Part shown: piece after piece, positions 41,454 through 45,765 of the stretch
How positions within the stretch are numbered: position 1 is the stretch's first letter
Layout of the letters: each line of letters starts with the position of its first letter
Assembly: GCA_028869185.1 (NCBI GenBank)
Contig: JAGWTA010000019.1
Span: 1 to 45,765 of the forward strand
From: Hyphomicrobiales bacterium
GTDB lineage: Bacteria > Pseudomonadota > Alphaproteobacteria > Rhizobiales > Beijerinckiaceae
Reading direction: 5' to 3'
DNA: 45,765 nucleotides
Translations under genes and position numbers: made by a program
The notes under the pieces: generated by a model
Told to the model about the DNA's origin: nothing
Database searches by the model: none
The model's input: the letters and a program-made list of their open reading frames with translations, nothing else

Positions 41454-42239
41454 ATGACGCATATCAATTCCAACTACAACGAAGAAACGGTGCTTACGGT
41501 TCATCACTGGACGGACACGCTGTTCACCTTCACGACGACGCGCGATTCCGGGTTCCGTTTCACCAACGGGCAATTCATCATGATCGGCCTGCCGGTGAAC
41601 GGAAAACCGTTGCTGCGCGCCTATTCGATCGTCAGCCCGAATTACGAAGAAGACATGGAATTCTTCTCGATCAAGGTGCAGGACGGGCCGCTGACGTCGC
41701 GGCTGCAGCATCTCAAGGTTGGCGACAAGATCATCTGCGGCCGCAAGGCGACCGGCACGCTGGTCATCGACAATCTTCTGCCGGGCAAGCATCTTTATCT
41801 GCTGGGCACGGGCACGGGTCTTGCGCCCTTCATGAGCATCATTCGCGACCCTGCGGTTTACGAGCGGTTCGAGAAGGTCATTCTCTGCCACGGCGTTCGC
41901 ACGGTTGCGGAGCTGGCCTATGCCGATCTCATCAAGAACAAGCTGCCGAACGACGAATTTCTCGGCGAGCAGATTTCCAGGCAGCTGATCTATTACCCGA
42001 CCGTCACGCGCGAAGCGTTCCACCATCAGGGGCGGCTGAACGATCTGCTGGATTCCGGCAAGTTGTCGCAGGACGTGGGCTTGCCGCCGTTCAGCGTCGC
42101 GGATGATCGCGTGATGTTGTGCGGCAGTCCGGCGCTGGTGTCGGGCCTGCGCGAATTGCTCGCCAAGCATCATTTCACGGAAGGCAATATGGGCGAGCCC
42201 GGCCATTTCGTCGTCGAGCGCGCTTTCGTCGAAAAGTAA
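41454..42239 (+). CDS. fpr: Ferredoxin--NADP reductase
   Basis: The 261-residue flavoenzyme has the FAD motif RAYSIVSP, the NADP-binding GTGTGLAPFMSIIRDP, VMLCGSP, and the FVVERAFVEK tail typical of the subclass IA bacterial enzymes. It passes electrons between NADPH and ferredoxin or flavodoxin, for example under oxidative stress. The 89 bases before it hold a 14-base GC palindrome (41396-41409) but no clear promoter. It is not part of the flagellar set. It converges with the isomerase gene, with three bases between stop codons. Confidence 0.94.
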   Translation: MTHINSNYNEETVLTVHHWTDTLFTFTTTRDSGFRFTNGQFIMIGLPVNGKPLLRAYSIVSPNYEEDMEFFSIKVQDGPLTSRLQHLKVGDKIICGRKATGTLVIDNLLPGKHLYLLGTGTGLAPFMSIIRDPAVYERFEKVILCHGVRTVAELAYADLIKNKLPNDEFLGEQISRQLIYYPTVTREAFHHQGRLNDLLDSGKLSQDVGLPPFSVADDRVMLCGSPALVSGLRELLAKHHFTEGNMGEPGHFVVERAFVEK

Positions 42240-42242
42240 GGC

Positions 42243-42872
42243 CTATTCCGCGTCCGGCTGATGTTCGGGCGCAGCCAGCGCGAAGGCGGGCAGGGCGCGC
42301 GCGGCCGTCTCGGCGGCGAGCAGGCGCGGGAACGCTGCGACATCCACGCCGAAACGGCGCGCATTGCCCAGCTGCGGCATGAGGCAGATGTCCGCCAGCG
42401 TGGGCGATGCGCCGAAACAGAAGGGGCCGGGTTCGCTGGCGATCAGCTTCTCGCAGGCGGCGAGCCCCTCGCGATTGACATCGGCGGCCCAGCGCTGGCC
42501 GGCCTCCTCGCCGGCCGCCGCCTTGACGCGGCCGAGCACGCGCAAATTCTGCAACGGGTGGATATCGCAGGCGATGGCCAGCGCGAAAGCGCGCACCCGC
42601 GCGCGGTCGTAAGGGTCGGACGGCAGGAGAGGCGGTTGCGGCCAGGTTTCATCGAGCCATTCGATGATCGCAAGCGATTGCGTGAGGATGCGGCCGTCGT
42701 CGAGCTGGAGCGCGGGCAGCAATCCTTGTGGATTAAGCGCCAGATAGTCCGGCGCATTGTGTTCGCCGCGCCGCAGATGGCGATGGACATGCGTCACATG
42801 CAGGTTTTTGAGGCCGAGCGCGATTCGCACCCGCCAGGCGGCCGAGGAACGGAAATAGCCGTAAAGCGTCAT
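42243..42872 (-). CDS. maiA: Maleylacetoacetate isomerase / zeta-class glutathione S-transferase
   Basis: This 209-residue protein has a thioredoxin-like N-domain with the zeta-class glutathione motif SSAAWRVRIAL (residues 8-18) and a helical C-domain including CDIHPLQNLRVL and ADICLMPQLGNARRFGVD. Zeta enzymes isomerise maleylacetoacetate in tyrosine breakdown; no other genes of that pathway are nearby, so another glutathione-dependent substrate is possible. The start at 42872 has no strong ribosome-binding site; Met 14 codons upstream is less likely. Confidence 0.9.
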   Translation of the reverse strand: MTLYGYFRSSAAWRVRIALGLKNLHVTHVHRHLRRGEHNAPDYLALNPQGLLPALQLDDGRILTQSLAIIEWLDETWPQPPLLPSDPYDRARVRAFALAIACDIHPLQNLRVLGRVKAAAGEEAGQRWAADVNREGLAACEKLIASEPGPFCFGASPTLADICLMPQLGNARRFGVDVAAFPRLLAAETAARALPAFALAAPEHQPDAE

Positions 42873-43049
42873 GAATCCGTTCTGACAGGCCCGCCCGGCC
42901 GAGGCAACGCGCAAAAACCTTTTTTCGGGCGCCCCGTGGACAAGATTCCGTTAACCTCTGGCTATCGAAAGGCCATCGGTTGGGATAAGAACGGCCCAGC
43001 TGGCGATGCGCCGTCTTTTGCCGGTTGGCGCGCATAATGCGAGGTTTTT

Positions 43050-44516
43050 GTGGGACAAAGGCGGCTGGCCTGCATTGCGGTTGCAATTTCTGCGATCGGT
43101 CTTTCCGGCTGCGCCCACGATTGGGTGAAGCCCGGCTCGGCTGTTGAAGTCGCGGGCCAGTATCGGGCAGCCCGCACGCAGGCGGCGCCGCCGGTCACGC
43201 CGCGCTGGGCCGCCACATTCGGCTCGCCCGAGCTTGCGCGCCTTGCCGAGGAGGCGCTCGACTTCAACGAGGACATCGGCGCCGCGCTCGGCCGCATCGA
43301 GCAGGCGGATGCGCAGGCCGGCATTGCGAGCGCCGCGCTTTTTCCGGCGGTCAACCTGTCGAGCGCGGCAACGCGCACGCAAACGCCGGGCACGGCCACA
43401 AGCTCGACCGGGCCGTTTACGCCAACGCGCCGCACCGCCCTGTCGCTTGGCCTGAACGCCAGCTACGAAATCGATTTCTGGGGCAAAAATCGCGACGCTT
43501 CCGCTGCGGCGCGCCTGCTGGCGCACGCCAGCCGGTTCGACCGTTCGGTCGTCGCGCTGTCTTCGCTCGCGTCGCTGGTCAATTCCTACTTTGCGGTGCT
43601 GGCGGCGCAGGACCGGCTGCGCATCGCGCGCGAGAATGTCGCCATTGCAAGCGAGGTGCTGCGCGCCATTCAGGCGCGGCTCGCCGTGGGCACCGCCACA
43701 GTGCTCGACACGTCGCAGCAGGAAGCGGTGCTGGCGACGCAGCGCGCCAACATTCCGAGCCTCGAGCAAACCGAACTGCAAACCAAAAACCTGATCGCCG
43801 TTCTCGTCGGGCGCACGCCGGAAAGCATTTCCATTCGCGGGGGCAGCCTTGCGCGCCTGCGCGCGCCCGTCATCAAGCCGGGCCTGCCCTCGCAATTGCT
43901 GCTGCGCCGTCCCGATGTTGCAGAAGCCGAGGCCAAGCTCGTTTCGGAAGAATTTTCCGTCGAGCAGGCGCGCGCGGCGTTCTTTCCCAGCATTTCGCTG
44001 ACGGGGCAATTCGGCCTGCAGAGCATGGCGCTGAAGAATTTGCTGCGGCCTGAAGCGATTGCTTACGAAATCGGCGCGCAACTCGCAAAACCGCTTCTCG
44101 ACGGCCACAACCTGCAAAGCCAGTTGCTGTTGCAGAAGGGCAAATATCTCGAACTTGCGCATCTCTATCGCAAGCAGGCGCTGACCGCATTTTCCGATGT
44201 CGAGAATGCGCTCATCGCCGTGCGCAAGACGACCGAGCACGAGCGGCTGACGATGCAGGCGGCGGCGGCCTCCCGGCGGGCTTATGACGCTTCCATGCGG
44301 CGCCTGCGCGAAGGCACGATCGACATCGTGACGCTTTCCACGGTGCAAACGACGCTGTTTCAGAATCTCGATATGGTCGCGCAATCTCGACTTCAGCGCT
44401 ATCAGGCCTATGTAACGCTCTACCAGGCGTTGGGCGGGGGCTGGTCGGAAAGCGACTGGCAGGCGGCCGTCGCCGGCGAACAGGCCGCTTACGACAGCAA
44501 GGATCCCATTCCGTGA
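43050..44516 (+). CDS. NodT-type outer-membrane efflux lipoprotein
   Basis: A 488-residue outer-membrane factor of the TolC family. The lipoprotein signal ends LSGC (Cys21). The two repeated helical domains carry ALDFNEDIGAALGRIEQADAQ, YEIDFWGKNRDA, LLRRPDVAEAEAKL and SISLTGQFG. It forms the outer channel of a tripartite pump with the adaptor encoded next (GTGA overlap). The start is GTG at 43050. The 177 bases upstream, shared with the divergent isomerase gene, show no clear promoter. Confidence 0.92.
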   Translation: MGQRRLACIAVAISAIGLSGCAHDWVKPGSAVEVAGQYRAARTQAAPPVTPRWAATFGSPELARLAEEALDFNEDIGAALGRIEQADAQAGIASAALFPAVNLSSAATRTQTPGTATSSTGPFTPTRRTALSLGLNASYEIDFWGKNRDASAAARLLAHASRFDRSVVALSSLASLVNSYFAVLAAQDRLRIARENVAIASEVLRAIQARLAVGTATVLDTSQQEAVLATQRANIPSLEQTELQTKNLIAVLVGRTPESISIRGGSLARLRAPVIKPGLPSQLLLRRPDVAEAEAKLVSEEFSVEQARAAFFPSISLTGQFGLQSMALKNLLRPEAIAYEIGAQLAKPLLDGHNLQSQLLLQKGKYLELAHLYRKQALTAFSDVENALIAVRKTTEHERLTMQAAAASRRAYDASMRRLREGTIDIVTLSTVQTTLFQNLDMVAQSRLQRYQAYVTLYQALGGGWSESDWQAAVAGEQAAYDSKDPIP

Positions 44517-45765
44517 ACCGGTTCCTGATTTTTCTGGCTGCGGCGCTCGCGCTTGCTTTCGGCGCCTGGCGCATGGGGTGGATCGGCGGCGGCGCCGGCG
44601 TGCAGCATGCGCAACAGCAGGCGAGCGGCGCGCCGGCCGGCGATGCGCGCCGCAGCGGCGGCCCGGGCGCAGGGCCCGGCGGCGGACCGCCGGCCGTCGG
44701 CGTGACGGTCGCCGAATCGCGCACGGGCGACATGCCGGTCACGCTCGACGCCATCGGCACCGCGCAGGCGCTCAACACCGTGACGGTGCGCACGCAGGTC
44801 GACGGTCGCCTGATGCAACTGCTTTTTGCCGAAGGTCAGGATGTGAAGACCGGCGACGTGCTCGCCATCATCGATCCCACCGTCTATCAGGCGGCCTACG
44901 ATCAGGCGGTTGCGAAAAAGGCGCAGGACGAAGCGCAACTCGCCAACGCCAAACTCGATCTCGTTCGCTATTCGAAACTTGCAGTCGGCAATTACGGCAC
45001 CAAGCAGCAGGCCGACACGCAGCGCGCGCTCGTCGCGCAACTGACGGCGCAGGTGAAGCAGGATCAGGCCGCCATCGACAATACGAAGGCGCAGCTCGGC
45101 TACACGACGATCCGCTCGCCGATCGACGGGCGCACGGGCATTCGCCTGGTCGATCGCGGCAATATTCTGCACGCTTCCGACCAGACCGGCATCGTCGTCA
45201 TCACGCAGATCAAACCGACTGCGGTGATCTTTTCCATCGCGCAGCAAAATCTCGCGGCTGTGAACGCCGCGATGGCGCGCGGACCCGTCAGCGTGCAGGC
45301 TCTTGCGCAGGACAATGCGACCGTGATCGGCCTCGGCAAGCTCGAAGTCATCGACAATCAGGTCGACGCCACGACGGGAACGGCAAAGGCAAAGGCGATT
45401 TTTCCGAACGATGACCGCTCCTTGTGGGCCGGCGCGTTCGTCAACGTGCGCATTCTCGTCGACACGCTCAAAAATGTCGTGATTGCGCCGACGGCGGCGG
45501 TGCAGCGCGGCCCCTCCGGCGCATTCGTGTATGTGATTGGCGACGACAATGTCGCCCATCAGACGAGTGTGCAGGTGGGTCAGCAGAACGAGCGCGAGGC
45601 GGTCATTGCATCGGGCCTTGCGCCGCCGGCGCGCGTCGCCATATCCGGTTTTGCGCGGCTGACGGACGGCGCGAAAGTGCGCATCGTGCAGGGCGAGACG
45701 CCGCAGGCGGCGCCGGGCGCGGCAGCGCCGCAAAACAATGACGCGCGGCCTGCGGGCGAGGGCGC
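44513..45765 (+). CDS. RND efflux periplasmic adaptor (MdtA-like), truncated by the window edge
   Basis: Starts with GTG at 44513 and stays open to the window end (417 codons, no stop). It has an N-terminal membrane segment, a Gly/Pro/Ala linker (about 45-62), then the adaptor domains: DAIGTAQALNTVTVRTQVDG, a coiled coil (about 125-185), LGYTTIRSPIDGRTGIRLVDRGN, and the beta-barrel VVIAPTAAVQRGPSGAFVYV. It would link the NodT-type channel to an inner-membrane pump encoded just beyond the window. MdtA-type pumps export drugs or small organic compounds; the substrate is unknown. Confidence 0.92.
   Translation, partial: MNRFLIFLAAALALAFGAWRMGWIGGGAGVQHAQQQASGAPAGDARRSGGPGAGPGGGPPAVGVTVAESRTGDMPVTLDAIGTAQALNTVTVRTQVDGRLMQLLFAEGQDVKTGDVLAIIDPTVYQAAYDQAVAKKAQDEAQLANAKLDLVRYSKLAVGNYGTKQQADTQRALVAQLTAQVKQDQAAIDNTKAQLGYTTIRSPIDGRTGIRLVDRGNILHASDQTGIVVITQIKPTAVIFSIAQQNLAAVNAAMARGPVSVQALAQDNATVIGLGKLEVIDNQVDATTGTAKAKAIFPNDDRSLWAGAFVNVRILVDTLKNVVIAPTAAVQRGPSGAFVYVIGDDNVAHQTSVQVGQQNEREAVIASGLAPPARVAISGFARLTDGAKVRIVQGETPQAAPGAAAPQNNDARPAGEG

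Overview
This 45.8 kb, GC-rich window looks like the chromosome of an alphaproteobacterium of the order Hyphomicrobiales (Rhizobiales). The evidence is a near-complete lateral-type flagellar locus with the rhizobial accessory set (MotC, MotE, FlaF, FlbT, a CheL-type rod-binding protein, and an FtcR/Rem-type regulator) in largely rhizobial order. I could not fix the genus. There are no insertion sequences, phage genes or CRISPR arrays, so this reads as ordinary chromosomal backbone.

Positions 1-4,490 (surface/envelope and housekeeping). The window opens in the last codons of a probable GDP-L-fucose synthase, followed by an unidentified membrane protein. On the minus strand lies a tightly coupled trio: a DUF1190 (YgiB-like) secreted protein, an exosortase-like integral membrane protein with a visible Cys/Arg/His triad, and a 158-residue membrane-anchored protein. 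Each pair overlaps by four bases. A Ser/Thr-type metallophosphoesterase precedes the trio, and a Nudix-like protein is divergent from that phosphatase.

Positions 4,614-9,036 (uptake and oxidation operon). ABC ATPase, Tat-exported substrate-binding protein, permease, OsmC-like protein and a short acyl-CoA-dehydrogenase-like flavoprotein run in one direction. The make-up suggests uptake and oxidative use of a small sulfur- or nitrogen-containing organic compound. The substrate cannot be read from sequence.

Positions 9,092-10,767. tRNA-Pro(CGG) with a clear promoter, a duplicated hairpin, a periplasmic copper chaperone (PCuAC), an AhpD-like protein with a good sigma-70-type promoter, and a PilZ-domain protein next to the flagellar genes.

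Positions 10,780-41,364 (flagellum). A minus-strand operon (flgF-fliI-flhA-fliR-fliJ-like-cheL-flgN-fliL-like) diverges from a plus-strand series: motA-fliM-fliN-fliG-flhB, flgB-flgC-fliE-flgG-flgA-flgI-motE-flgH-fliL-fliP, fliC, fliF-fliH-motB-motC-fliK-lytic transglycosylase, then ftcR/rem-flgE-flgK-flgL-flaF-flbT-flgD-fliQ and an uncharacterised anchored protein. Most junctions overlap by 1-4 bases, implying translational coupling. Export apparatus, rod, rings, hook, filament and motor are all present. fliO, fliD, fliS and chemotaxis genes are not in the window. The single flagellin gene has a 9-bp leader hairpin that covers its ribosome-binding site, and flaF/flbT, whose products act on flagellin expression in related bacteria, are about 11 kb downstream. 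A strong terminator follows fliC.

Positions 41,454-45,765. Ferredoxin-NADP reductase converges with a maleylacetoacetate isomerase/GST. The window ends in an efflux operon: a NodT-type outer-membrane factor and an RND periplasmic adaptor cut by the window edge.

The observations most worth following are the exosortase/DUF1190 trio, the flagellin leader hairpin, and the two flagellar-locus proteins of unknown role (the second FliL-like protein and the 184-residue protein after fliQ).
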